Origin: Tomocerus qinae
Taxonomy: Eukaryota > Arthropoda > Collembola > Entomobryomorpha > Tomoceridae
Direction: 5' to 3'
Assembly (NCBI GenBank): GCA_020055645.1
Contig: CM034547.1
Location: forward strand, 41,829,909-41,893,908
Length of the DNA: 64,000 bases
In this document: piece by piece, positions 1-11,859 of the stretch
Layout: every line of letters starts with the position of its first letter
Position numbering within the stretch: the first letter of the stretch is position 1
Position numbers and translations under genes: made by a program
Notes under the pieces: generated by a model
Databases searched by the model: none
Seen by the model: only the letters and a program-made list of their open reading frames with translations
What the model was told of the DNA's origin: nothing

Positions 1-1013
1 TAAAATGTTTTATTTTATTGAATATTCCAAATAATTTCTGATAATGCATATCACATATTCATAAGACTTATTCCAAAATTTTAATCCACAGGTACTGTTA
101 GAATCAGCCAACATCAGACCTATGGTTGCCCTGGGGTACGGCGATAAGCCTTCTGATTGGCTGAAATTTTTTGAAATCCAGCCTTCTGATTGGCTATTTC
201 TATGACGAAAATTCTATAGATTACCCAAATGGGGACATTTTAGCAAATTTTGAATTGTTGCAAGCTACAATGCAGTCATATCATGAATCATCTATTTTAT
301 TGCCTAATAGTTTTCATTTCAAGTAGACCTTCATTCTGGAATATGATATTGAGCAATGAGAATGAGAAATGTATATATTGAGCTATTTACATGCACGTCT
401 TATGCAGTTATTACACTATAAATATTATGCCATGAACTATGAATCATCTATTTTTATTACCTACCAGCAGTACCAGCATAGAGATAGTATAGGTAGGTAA
501 ATCTAGAGAGAGCCTATCGTATTCCATCAATGTTATAAATTGAATAATAGTGACGTGTAATAATTAATTTTGATTGGCTATGAGGGATGAAGTCGGAGGC
601 AATTCAAATTCATTTTGTACGAAAACACATGAGAATAGCTTTCGCGCAGACCCCCTCATCATGTCATGTGCTTTTCCGCATCCTTTCCAAATGCTCTCTC
701 TAGATTTGTACAATACCTAAATACCTACCTATGTTATATCTCTATGCCTACCAGTTTCCCTTTCAATGTAGACTTTTATTCTGTAATACGATATTGAGCA
801 TGAGCAATGAGAAACAAGTATAAACCGGAAGAACACACATTGTGGATATATAAATATAGTGCATAATCCTCATAATCGAACAAGGAATGATGTGATTAAT
901 ATTAAATTAGTATCGTACAAACAAACTCTTCCTACAATGACCTTTAAAATGATAACTCAGCAAGCAAATTACTGATAACTGAAAAATGTGTGAATACTAA
1001 ATATATCTAAACA

Positions 1014-1139
1014 TTAGACCGTTTCTGGTGATTCCTGACCACCCGATCCTTGTTCCTCAGTAGTATCCAGGCGTCGATAGCCTTTCTTAGACAAGTTTTC
1101 CTTCTTAGCTTTGGTGAACTTCTTAATAGCATTTAAACG
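1014..1139 (-). pseudogene. Exon-like coding stretch, possibly a captured 3' terminal exon
   Basis: On the minus strand a good acceptor (pyrimidine-rich run ending CATCAG) is followed by 41 open codons ending at TAA. The peptide is hydrophilic: it contains KKFTKAKKENLSKKGYRRL and ends GGQESPETV. It lies between the arms of the foldback element, and no upstream exon is visible on that strand within the window. I do not recognise the protein. It could be a captured gene fragment, the last exon of a gene starting outside the window, or chance. Confidence 0.3.
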
Positions 1140-1230
1140 CTGATGGTAATAAAAATAGATGATTCATAGTTCATGGCATAAAATTTATAGTGTAATAACT
1201 GCATAAGACGTGCATGTAATAGCTCAATAT

Positions 1231-1413
1231 CAGGGTTGCGTTTTGTCCGGACAAAACTGTTCCTATCCAGGATGAAATTAGTTTTGTCCACTTTCTATCC
1301 AGGACAAAAGTGGACAAAACTAATTTCTTCCAGGACAAAACTAGTTTTGCCCTGGATAAAACCACTTTTATCCACTTTTGTCCACACCTTCCTATCCGGA
1401 CACCGCAACCCTG
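1231..1413. mobile_element. hAT-type MITE, 183 bp, with perfect 8-bp target duplication
   Basis: The ends are CAGGGTTGCG and CGCAACCCTG, a 10-bp perfect terminal inverted repeat. It is flanked on both sides by CTCAATAT (1223-1230 and 1414-1421). The empty site is preserved in the other arm of the host foldback element, which proves the insertion. The inside is built from repeated pieces of a CAGGACAAAA motif in both orientations. There is no coding capacity. Confidence 0.95.
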
Positions 1414-1700
1414 CTCAATATATACATTTCTCATTCTCATTGCTCAATATCATATTCCAGAATGAAGGTCTACTTGAAATGAAAACTATTAGGCAATAAA
1501 ATAGATGATTCATGAAATGACTGCATTGTAGCTTGCAACAATTCAAAATTTGCTAAAATGTCCCCATTTGGGTAATCTATAGAATTTTCGTCATAGAAAT
1601 AGCCAATCAGAAGGCTGGATTTCAAAAAATTTCAGCCAATCAGAAGGCTTATCGCCGTACCACAGGGCAACCATAGGTCTGATGTTGGCTGATTCTAACA

Positions 1701-2286
1701 ACTTCCAACAACTCGACTATGCTCATGCAAATGAGGTTGCAATGAGATTCGGATTTAGTATTCATCCTAATATCCATTTCTTTATCATGAGTGCATAACA
1801 TTCGATATTCACGGTATTTGCTTCATTAAATTCTACACCTTAAAATGCATTTTGGAAATCATATAGATTATGTAAATGAAATCTGCAATTTCATTGGCTA
1901 ATTTCAAAAAATTTGGACCAATCAGAGAGGGGCAAAAATGTAGTCAGAATTTGAATCACTGTCAGAACTAATGGTTACGACGGGTTACGACAATAAGTGC
2001 CTCGAAGATCAAGTGGATTCGGATTGACAATAAACAACCCGCGGCACATCCCTATGGGGAAATTAAAAAATGAAAAGTGGGTCGAGTGAGTGGTAAAATG
2101 ACGTCATTGGCGAGTGACATTGGGGGTTTCCGGGGGATTCCCATTTTCCATGTTAAATTAGTAGGGCTAACTACAAGAGAGATCAAGCTTGTATCCTCTT
2201 TCATTGAAAATGGAGAGATGTTTAATCTCTGAAATATCAGTTTTTACCGCATGTTGAAGCCAAAATAAGAGAAATCATATAAAAAA
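1701..2286. other. Intergenic, with a dispersed repeat fragment
   Basis: No gene seen. Positions about 2035-2085 recur inverted at 20950-21000. A short piece around 1995-2030 recurs inverted near 28.0 kb. A CRE-like TGACGTCA at 2099-2106 belongs to the same dispersed sequence. Confidence 0.6.
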
Positions 2287-2943
2287 ACCTACAGTAAGCC
2301 GTAACAGAAGCTCGCCTGAGTAAAGGTTACCGTGTACACATTTTGGTAGACGAAAAGTCGCACGTAACACAAAACCGAACGTACGGATTTTGATCAAGCT
2401 TTCAGAATTGAGTCTTTATATATGTAGCTACGACGTATTAAAAATTCAGACATTGATATTATAAGGAAACGAAACTATATCATTTGAAAAATCAACAGAA
2501 AATCAAAATAGATAATTGTTGACTATGAAAATCAACAGAAAATCAAAATTGATTAATGTTGAATATCAAAATCAACAGAATATCAAATTTGATTAATCTT
2601 TACTATCAAAATCGATGAATCATAAATTCAAAATAAATTTGGTAGAAGCGGAGTGAAATATTTTATACCATCATTCTAACAATTTATAGGAAACGCAATT
2701 TAACTTTTTAATGCCCATTTTTCACTTTGACTATCAAAATGAAGACAAAGTGAGCGCACGGCATCTCAGTAACCAATGGACCGATTTGCCCGAAAATCAA
2801 TAGAGGTATAGGTATGGTCCATAGGTATGGTTTTTGCCAAGTTTAATTAATATCCGTCATTGCATTTGAAAGTTATCGTGAGTACGGACGGACGGACGGA
2901 CAGACTGTGCGATTCTATAAGCTGCATTATTCAGGCGAGCTAA
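2287..2943 (-). mobile_element. DINE-1/Helentron-like non-autonomous element, copy 1
   Basis: One end carries AGCTCGCCTGA just inside a conserved AAGCCGTAACAG motif. The other end carries the inverse, TCAGGCGAGCT, next to a (GGAC)n run, with irregular AT-rich minisatellite units between. The paired short inverted motifs near the ends and the (GTCC)n microsatellite match the layout known for DINE-1/HINE elements. That class is inferred; the shared structure across six copies in the window is seen directly. Confidence 0.7.
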
Positions 2944-3124
2944 AATTGATTAATGTTGACTATGAAAATAAACACAAATTCAAAATTGATAGTTGTTGAC
3001 TATAAAAATCAACATAAATTCAAAATTGAATAATTTTGACTATCAAAATCAACATTAAATTTAAATTGAATAATGTTGACTATGAAAATCTAAAGAGAAT
3101 CAAAATCGGTCAATATTATTAATA

Positions 3125-4244
3125 AACCTAAGGCAAGCCGTAACAGAAGCTCGCCTGATCAAAGGGGACCGTGTACACATTTTTTGTTAGAACAATAATA
3201 GAAATACATTTATTTTGATTAGTATTGATTAATAGATTAAAATTGACTATCAAAATCAACATAAAATCAAAATAGATTAATTTTGACTATTAAAATCAAC
3301 ATAAAATCAAAATAGATTAATATTGACTATTAAAATCAACAGAAAATCAAAATAGATTAATATTGACTATTAAAATCATCAGAAAATCAAAATAGATTAA
3401 TGTTGACCATAAAAATCAACAGAAAATCAAATTAGATTAATATTGACTATTAAAATCAACAGAAAATCAAAATAGATTATTATTGACTATTAAAATCAAC
3501 AGATAATCAAAATAGATTAATATTGACTATTAAAATCAACAGATAATCAAAATAGATTAATATTGACTATTAAAATCAACAGATAATCAAAATAGATTAA
3601 TATTGACTATTAAAATCAACAGAAAATCAAAATAGATTAATATTGACTATTAAAATCAACAGATAATCAAAATAGATTAATATTGACTATTAAAATCAAC
3701 AGATAATCAAAATAGATTAATATTGACTATTAAAATCAACAGAAAATCAAAATAGATTAATATTGACTATTAAAATCAACATAAAATCAAAATAGATTAA
3801 TATTGACTATTAAAATCAACATAAAATTTGACTATCAATTTGCATATAAATGCGAAATAGATTTATTTCCGTCCTATAATAGGTACTTTCCGGTTTTATT
3901 TACTTTATTATTAAGTCTTAAATTTGGTCGAAGCGGCATTTAATATTTTGTACTATCCCGCTAACAATCCGTTGGAAGCACAATTGAACTTCTAATGTCC
4001 CTTTAATGCCATATTTTCATTTTGACTATCAAAATGAAGACAAAGTGAGCGCGCGGCATCTCAACAACCTATGGACCAATGTGGTTCATTTTCAATAGGC
4101 TTTGTCACAGGTCCGTAGGCAATGTTTTTGCCAAGTTTAGTTGAAATCCATCAATGTCTTCAAAAGTTATCGTGTAAACGGACGCACGGACACACGGACG
4201 GACGGACTGTGCGATTCTATAAGCTGCCTTATCAGGCGAGCTAA
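3125..4244 (-). mobile_element. DINE-1/Helentron-like element, copy 2, with expanded minisatellite
   Basis: It has the same two ends as copy 1: AGCTCGCCTGA near 3150 and a TCAGGCGAGCT match near 4232. The (GGAC)n run is just inside the right end. The interior is mostly the 40-bp minisatellite at 3238-3830. No ORF. Confidence 0.7.
3238..3830. repeat. 40-bp minisatellite, about 15 copies
   Basis: A unit built on TATTGACTATTAAAATCAAC followed by AGAAAATCAAAATAGATTAA repeats at exactly 40 bp. Most differences are single bases (AGAAAA, AGATAA or ATAAAA). It is an expansion of the looser repeats seen in the other copies of this element. Confidence 0.95.
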
Positions 4245-4666
4245 AAATTGGAATAATGCAAGTTTGACTATAAAATTGAATATAAATGCGAAATAGATTT
4301 ATTTCCGTCCTCTTATAGTTACTTCTGGTTTTATTTGCTTTTACTATAAAATCTTAAATTCGGTAGAAGCGGAGTGAAATATTTTATACTATCCCGCTAA
4401 CAATTAATAGGAAACACAATTGAAATTTATATGGCCCATTTTCTGCTTTGACTATCAAATAAAGACAAAGTGAGCGCGCGGTATCTCAGCAACTTATGGA
4501 CCGATTTGAACCAAAATCAATAGGGTTCGTCACTAGTACATAGGCATTGTTTATGCGTAATTTGGTCAACTTCGGTCAATGCGTTCGAAAGTTATCGTGG
4601 GTCCGGACGGACGGACGGACGGACAGACAGTACGGTTCTATAAGCTGCCTTATTCAGGCGAGCTAA
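4245..4666 (-). mobile_element. DINE-1/Helentron-like element, partial copy 3
   Basis: It keeps the (GGAC)n side and the TCAGGCGAGCT end at 4655-4665 but lacks the other end. It abuts the start of the outer P-like element and may have cut off that element's left terminus. Confidence 0.6.
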
Positions 4667-4739
4667 CAAGTCATTCGGACAATAATCTGTGGAATTTGCA
4701 GTAAAAATAAGCGTTTAAATATCGCAAACGCTGTGTACA

Positions 4740-6748
4740 ATGCCGTCATTCTGTGTAGCCGTAGACTGTACAAACAACAGTAACAACAACAAAGAAGTGG
4801 CTTATCACAGATTTCCCACTAACAATACTCGAATGAAAAATATATGGATTGCAAAATGTAGACTTTCAAAAGAATCTGTGAACGTTTGTACCGACAGGAT
4901 ATGTTCAGCACATTTTAAGTCAGATGACTTTAAGAGAGACATGAGAAACTAGTTATTGGGTCTGCCGTTACGAAAAACACTACTAAAAGATGCAGTTCCT
5001 TCTATATTTGGAAAAAATAAAACGCAAGGAGAGAAATCACAAAATGAGGCTCGCCAGAAACGACACGCAGTCAGAGCCCGAAAATCTATGGTTAACGAGT
5101 TACTATTAGAGAGTGAAAATAAAGGTTCACTTATCATTACATTACTTATTACATTATTCTACATTACAAAAAATCTGCTGAGCAAAAAATGTGGCAATGG
5201 CGTTGGAGGAAATTCTTTTACTTTAAAGTAAACATACCTACCAAACAAATAATTCTCCAGCGCCACCACTACAATTATCTCTAAAGGATTTTTAACGCAC
5301 AAAATATTTAATGTACTAAACTAATCAAAGTTTTCTGCTGATAGAAAATGAAAGTTTTACACTGCCTGAGCAAATGCTTATAATGAAACACGCGAAAATG
5401 AAAATAATGCAATTGCAGTAATTGGTTAGTTTCGAATATTCCAAAACTGTGAAGTTATGTATGCAATGCATTATATTAATTAACTTTTCGTACGTTTTTA
5501 CTCTAAAAGAGAAAGAAAAATACTTCGGAGAAATACGAAAGCTAGAAAATGTTATCCAGAGTCAAAGAAACATAATTGTCAATCAGAAGAAGAAAATCTT
5601 AAAGCTCAAAAAGCGAATTGCAAATCTGAAATCGAAAAAATTCCTAACCAGGGACGAGGAAATATCAATTTTCAGTAAGAATCAATCGAAAAAGTTGAAT
5701 GGACAAAAAAAAGTCAACTGGACCGGGGAAGACATAGTTAAGGCCCTATCAGTTAGAAGTATAAGCTTAAAAGCTTATGAAACTGCACGCACGAAGTGGC
5801 ATATACCCCTTCCTTGTCCACGGACATTACGTTTATGGATGCATCGTATTACATGTGCTCCAGGAATTCAGTTAGATATACTAGATGTACTGAAAGAACA
5901 TGGAAAAGATCTACAATTAGCAGATAAACTCGTCGTTCTCATTTTTGACAAAATGAGTGTCAACTCAAATTTCGTTCAAGACAAGACATTTGACTGTGTT
6001 GTGTCGCACTCAAGGGCCCAAGTAGTAATGCTACGTGGATTGATGCCAAAGTGGAAGCAGCCTATCTACTTCAATTTTGACACAGCAATGACGAAAGTAC
6101 TGTTATTTGAAATTAGTAAGCATGTCTACGATGCTAATTTTCATGTGGCGGTAGTTGTCAGTGATCTGGGAGGAGAGAATCGGGCTTTGCGAAAAGAATT
6201 AAATATAAATGCTGATAATTGCTTGTTCAAACACCCTTGTGATGAAAATGAAGATATTGTGATGATGGCTTGTGTTCCTCATTTGATAAAACTGTTAAGA
6301 AACCATCTGATTGATGATGGGGTTGACCTTGAAGACGGGACAGTTATAAACAAATCAACCCTGGAGGCCTTATTAGAAAGCGATTCAAATGAGATTAAAT
6401 TATGTCCTAATTTCTCTAGACATCATATAGAAGTGACAGGTGCAGAAAGAATGCGAGTTATATTTGCTGTGCAACTACTTTCAAGTCACGTAGCAGCTTT
6501 AGCAAAGCGACGATTTCCAGACAAGCCTTCAATAGCTTCATTTTTCAAAATCATTAATGATGGATTTGATGTTTTGAATTCTCGAATACCTTTAGATGAA
6601 AAGAATAAATTAAAATCTGGGTTTGGAGTGCATGAGAAAATACAGTACGCTGCTCTAGATAAATTGGAACATCTCAACTATGCGGTTTTATGAAATACCT
6701 AAACTGAAAACACCCACTGGACCTACTCCTGAATATGTGATAGGATAC
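4740..6748 (+). pseudogene. Outer P-like (THAP) transposase, 5' part, broken
   Basis: Related to P-element and THAP9 transposases, which cut and paste DNA in the nucleus. It starts at ATG 4740 with a THAP zinc finger (C-x4-C, later C-x2-H in ICSAHF). An in-frame TAG at 4950-4952 follows, then the same frame continues into the AVPSIF box of the THAP fold. From about 5490 there is a Lys/Glu/Leu coiled coil. Next comes the catalytic RNase H part, with FDKMSV, then SDLGGEN, and the PHLIKLLRN motif of the GTP-binding insertion. A frameshift near 6680 moves the frame to one ending at GYKP, where the inner element is inserted. The gene resumes at 12530. One nonsense codon, one frameshift and the insertion make it inactive. 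Confidence 0.85.
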
Positions 6749-7124
6749 AAACCATGGAACATTCCTATTATACCGACGCTCAACGGAGTAGACCGATATA
6801 TAGCTCATTCGAAAGATCTCGTCGAGTACATCACGAATATGGTATTGGTTTTTGGGGGAACCCCCCAAATAAGATAGTTATGGTCGGTTAAAGTTGAAAA
6901 TATGGCTATTTCGATGCCTATATTTTTAGAAAACGAAGAGTTACAAGTTCTTTAGGACATCGTTGTTTTGCTCTTCATGGTGAATTTACTTGTAACTATG
7001 GCAACGTAGCTAATAAGACTGTGTAGTTTTGGTTTTTTAAAATTCTAAATTACACTTTAACTTCTATTTTGGGTTTTTTCATTGTTCTAACTTCAATTTC
7101 AATCAATTTTGATTTAGTTAGGGC

Positions 7125-8760
7125 CACGCGGTCACAATTTGCATTTTTTAAACCTAACCTAATTAATATTAATGGAAATTGAACATGGCTTGTGGTCACA
7201 GTTAGCATTTTCTTAAAACCTAACCTAATTAAAATTGATGAAAGTTAAACATGGCACGTGGTCACAATTAGCATTTTTTTAAAACCTAACCTAATTAAAA
7301 TTGATAGAAATTAAACATGGCACGTGGTCAAAATTAACATTTTTTTAAAACCTAACCTAATTAAAATTGATGAAAGTTAAACATGGCACGTGGTCACAAT
7401 TAGCATTTTTTTAAAACCTAACCTAATTAAAATTGATGGAAATTAAACATGGCACGTGGTCACAATTAGCATTTTTTTAAAACCTAACCTAATTAAAATT
7501 GATGGAAATTAAACATGACACGTGGTCACAATTAGCATTTTTTTAAAACCTAACCTAATTAAAATTGATGAAAGTTAAACATGGCACGTGGTCACAATTA
7601 GCATTTTTTTAAAACCTAACCTAATTAAAATTGATGGAAATTAAACATGGCACGTGGTCACAATTAGCATTTTTTTAAAACCTAACCTAATTAAAATTGA
7701 TGAAAGTTAAACATGGCACGTGGTCACAATTAGCATTTTTTTAAAACCTAACCTAATTAAAATTGATGGAAATTAAACATGGCACGTGGTCACAATTAGC
7801 ATTTTTTTAAAACCTAACCTAATTAAAATTGATGAAAGTTAAACATGGCACGTGGTCACAATTAGCATTTTTTTAAAACCTAACCTAATTAAAATTAATG
7901 GAAATTGAACATGGCTTGTGGTCACAGTTAGCATTTTCTTAAAACCTAACCTAATTAAAATTGATGAAAGTTAAACATGGCACGTGGTCACAATTAGCAT
8001 TTTTTAAACCTAACCTAATTAATATTAATGGAAATTGAACATGGCTTGTGGTCACAGTTAGCATTTTCTTAAAACCTAACCTAATTAAAATTGATGAAAG
8101 TTAAACATGGCACGTGGTCACAATTAGCATTTTTTTAAAACCTAACCTAATTAAAATTGATGGAAATTAAACATGGCACGTGGTCACAATTAGCATTTTT
8201 TTAAAACCTAACCTAATTAAAATTGATGAAAGTTAAACATGGCACGTGGTCACAATTAGCATTTTTTTAAAACCTAACCTAATTAAAATTGATGGAAATT
8301 AAACATGGCACGTGGTCACAATTAGCATTTTTTTAAAACCTAACCTAATTAAAATTGATGAAAGTTAAACATGGCACGTGGTCACAATTAGCATTTTTTA
8401 AACCTAACCTAATTAATATTAATGGAAATTGAACATGGCTTGTGGTCACAGTTAGCATTTTCTTAAAACCTAACCTAATTAAAATTGATGAAAGTTAAAC
8501 ATGGCACGTGGTCACAATTAGCATTTTTTTAAAACCTAACCTAATTAAAATTGATGGAAATTAAACATGGCACGTGGTCACAATTAGCATTTTTTTAAAA
8601 CCTAACCTAATTAAAATTGATGGAAATTAAACATGGCACGTGGTCACAATTTGCATTTTTTAAACCTAACCTAATTAAAATTGATAGAAATCGAACATGG
8701 AACGTGGTCACAATTAGCATTTTTTTTAAAACTAACTAATTAAAAATGATGAAAATCGAA
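7125..8760. repeat. 66-bp minisatellite inside the left arm of the inner P-like element
   Basis: About 25 units of roughly 66 bp, each with CACGTGGTCACAATTAGC, a T-run and CCTAACCTAATTAAAATT. Two unit types, GATGGAAATT and GATGAAAGTT, tend to alternate, and occasional diverged units (TGGCTTGTGGTCACAG) recur at intervals, so larger blocks were copied. Most units hold a CACGTG E-box and two CCTAA telomere-like steps. The right arm has no such array. Confidence 0.95.
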
Positions 8761-9109
8761 GGTAGCATGGTGATAAAGCCTAACATAGAAGTTGGTGCAA
8801 TTTAGAATTTTAGAAAAAACCAAGGTGAGTGAAATTGTTATGGTAATAGGCTTCTGAATAAAGGTGTTGAAAATTTGAAATCCTGTGAAATAGGCCACGG
8901 GAACAGGTCTTATGGGGTACGGGAACAGGAGATGAATGATGGGATGAGTGCTAGAGATATAGGCAAAATAAATGTGAGTTTTGCACTGACAAGGTGTAAC
9001 TGATTAAACTGATCTCTGTGATACAATTGTTCGACTATTTCTAACTAATAGTTAGAAATCTCATGTTTGATTTTGTAATGAACTGAACTTAAAACGAGTT
9101 TCAACGAAA

Positions 9110-11859
9110 ATGGGAAGGAGGTGTGCAGTGCAGGGTTGTAGTAATTCCGGAGCTCATCCTCAAGATACTATCCACCTGTTTCCGAAAGAGGACAAAGAGT
9201 TGGAAACACGGAAATCATGGATTAAGTTCATTTCAGTTGACGATCAACCTAGCAGAAATTTAAATAATTATGGCATATGTAGTTTGCATTTCACGGAAAT
9301 GGATTACAAGCAGACAGGGAATAAAAGGAAGCTACACCAGTTTGCAATTCCAACAATCCAGAGATATTGCGTAAAAAACAACCGAGGTAGAATAACGTGT
9401 AAAAATATAACACATAGCTTGATTTTAATAAATGTCTTTTATTTCCTGATTCTCTGATTTAATAAATAATTGCAGAATCAGAGGCTTGTCAACGGGGAAA
9501 AAAGAGAAAGTTGTCTGATTTTGCGGTTCCGACAGTTAAAAGGTCGTGCGAAATAAGTATTGAAGGTAGCAAAATAATTGAAAAAAGTAATTTTTTAGCC
9601 TATTTTATGGAATATATGGCTGTTCCATTACATGGTTATTATAAATGAATCACAGAGTCTGGTGCTTTTAACGGTGTGACAGTGATGAACTCAACAAAAT
9701 ATGTCAGTCAATTGGAGAAAGAGCTTACTGCAGCAAGGAAGTTGTTATCAGACCGAAACTATAAGATAGTGAATCTTAAATTAAAAGTAGTCGAGCTAGA
9801 GAAGAAATTGAAATCAGTGAAAACTAACAATAAGTTTGTAAGCAAAACTTTGGTGACTCGATTATCCAATATATTCAGTTCAGGGCAGATAAGATTACTC
9901 TTGTCAAACAAAAAACATATTTGGTGGAAGGAGGAAGATATGGCTCGTTTAATTTCTCTACATTCTATTTCATCAAAGGCTTATAGATACCTAAAAGAGG
10001 TACTTATACACAATATGTATGAATAGCCGAGTCGTCTTTATTTCCCCGTATTTATTTTAATCAATTATTGTCATTTAGGTTTGCGACTTTCCTATGCCTA
10101 CTGAACGAACAATATTATCATGGCTTTCAAAAGTAGTTTTACGTGAGGGGTTGATTCATCCTGTTCTGGAATTGATGAAATCAAAATTTATCAATGCTAC
10201 TCCTCAAGACAGAAAATGTGTACTGGGCTTTGATGAGATGTCTGTCGACAACAAATATTGCTATGATTCGGTAGAAGACAAAATATTAGGAGGAAAGAAA
10301 AATGTAATGGTATTTTCAGTCAGAGGATTATTTCCCAGCTGGAAGCAAATTGTCTATTTTTCCTTCGATGGTGAGATTAGTAAGGACAAGTTAATGCAAA
10401 TAATTTGTAAAATACATGGTGCTGGACTTGACGTAGTTGCAATCGTGCATGATATGAGCACGAAAAATGTAGGTCTGTGGAAACAGTTGAATTGTTGCCA
10501 GTTTGAAGATTTGAAACTAATTAGCAGTAGCTTCACTAACCCAATTACCGGAAACAATGTCTACGTGTTCCCGGATGGACCACACTTGATAAAACTTGTG
10601 AGAAACAATTTTTTAGATAATGGGTTTACACTGAAGGATGGCACTAAGTTAGACAAAAAACTAATTCAAGATCTTTTATCGATTCAAAAAGATGAGTTGA
10701 AGCTGACTTTTAAAGTCAATCTGAAACATATCAACGTAAAGAAGAAGGAGAGAATGAATGTCCGATATGCATGCGAGCTGTTTTCAAAAACCTCTTCCAA
10801 TGCTATAGGGTTTTGTTTTCCTTCAAAGAAATCAGAAGCAGAATTCTTTAGTCTAATAAATGACTTCTTTGATATCATGAACGTAAGAGTCAAGGAAAGA
10901 AAAATAATCCATGCAAAAGTCCTTACGGAATGACCAATTGCAAAGCTAAGCAAGATGAAATACTACATAAAATGTACAGCGAAATTTCTGGAATGCGTGT
11001 CGGAACTCGAAAGAAATCATATTCACCTTTTCAAAAAGGGCTACTGATTGCTGTTAATTCGTTGAAGAATCTGTATAATGAGATGAGAAGTGAATTGAAT
11101 ATTGAATTCATTATCACCAGTCACTTGAATCAGGACTACATTGAAAGCTTGTTTTCTCATGCTCGTGGAATTGGTGGATTCAATATGAACCCCACTGCTG
11201 TTGAAGTGAAGTCTAGGCTGAAAAGAATAATATTCTCATGGAACTTTATAAGTTCTAAAAATACTAATGTCGAAGATGTGGATTCTACACTACTCAGCTC
11301 TCGGTTGCTAAAAACATTGATAAGCTCCACAACTGAAACACCTCGAGTTCCGTTAATTAATGATTACATCTTAGATCGCATCTTAGATATTGTTCCCGAA
11401 GTAGAAGTTCAGCCAATTAACACCAGTATGTTAACCCTCCCAGAAAAAACAAAGTTGGGAGCTCAAGAGTATGTAGCTGGTTACATTTCAAGGAAATTGA
11501 TTGAGACTCATCCAGAATTAGCCGCCTTGCCATTTGAAAGAAGAGACCCATTTTGGGTCAAATATTCCTCCAACAACTTGACTGAACCAACATCTGCATG
11601 GTTAGCAGTTTTCATAAAGTTTGACGAGTGGTTTGCAGCGTATCATTCAGAGGGGAGCTTCAATCAGGCTGCAAATGTTATATCAAATTTTGCCAAATTG
11701 TTAGAAATAAATTACCCCACCGTTCCGAAAAAAGCCATCGACTTGTTTGCAATGACACGAACTATGATTAAAATAAAAGAGTTGAACAAAGGTTTGGCAT
11801 CGGAAAAGTACAGGTATTCGTGGACACCTAATCAGCCTTTAGAAGATAACGAACTTTGA
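9110..11859 (+). CDS. P-like THAP-domain transposase, four exons, one frameshift
   Basis: Exons read as 9110-9386, 9476-9565, 9656-9999 and 10079-11859, all with GT-AG junctions that keep frame, giving about 830 residues. Exon 1 has a THAP zinc finger (C-x4-C, ICSLHF) and an AIPTI box. Exon 2 encodes a second, similar box (KLSDFAVPTVKRSC). Exon 3 is a coiled coil plus WWKEEDMARL. Exon 4 holds the RNase H and GTP-binding parts: FDEMSV, HDMSTKN, PDGPHLIKLVRN, SHLNQDYIESLF and a C-terminal AGYISRKL block. Near 10915 a run of four A shifts the frame by one base; the frame then continues uninterrupted from 10930. This may be a real defect or a homopolymer error. Family is sure; activity is not. 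Confidence 0.88.

Larger units (their letters stand above)
98..1700. repeat. Foldback element with long inverted arms
   Basis: The left arm (98-461) is repeated in inverse at 1142-1700, with only scattered differences. The right arm is longer because a 183-bp hAT MITE sits inside it. The middle (462-1141) is unique and carries an exon-like stretch on the minus strand. No transposase is visible and no clean target duplication was found at the outer ends, so the class is unknown. Confidence 0.85.

Noticed and set aside
3238-3830. Regular repeats as a CRISPR array
   Set aside because: The 40-bp units are head to tail with no unique spacers, in a eukaryotic setting.
7125-8760. CCTAACC repeats as a telomeric array
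   Set aside because: Only two CCTAA steps occur per 66-bp unit and the array lies within a transposon arm, so it is not a telomere.
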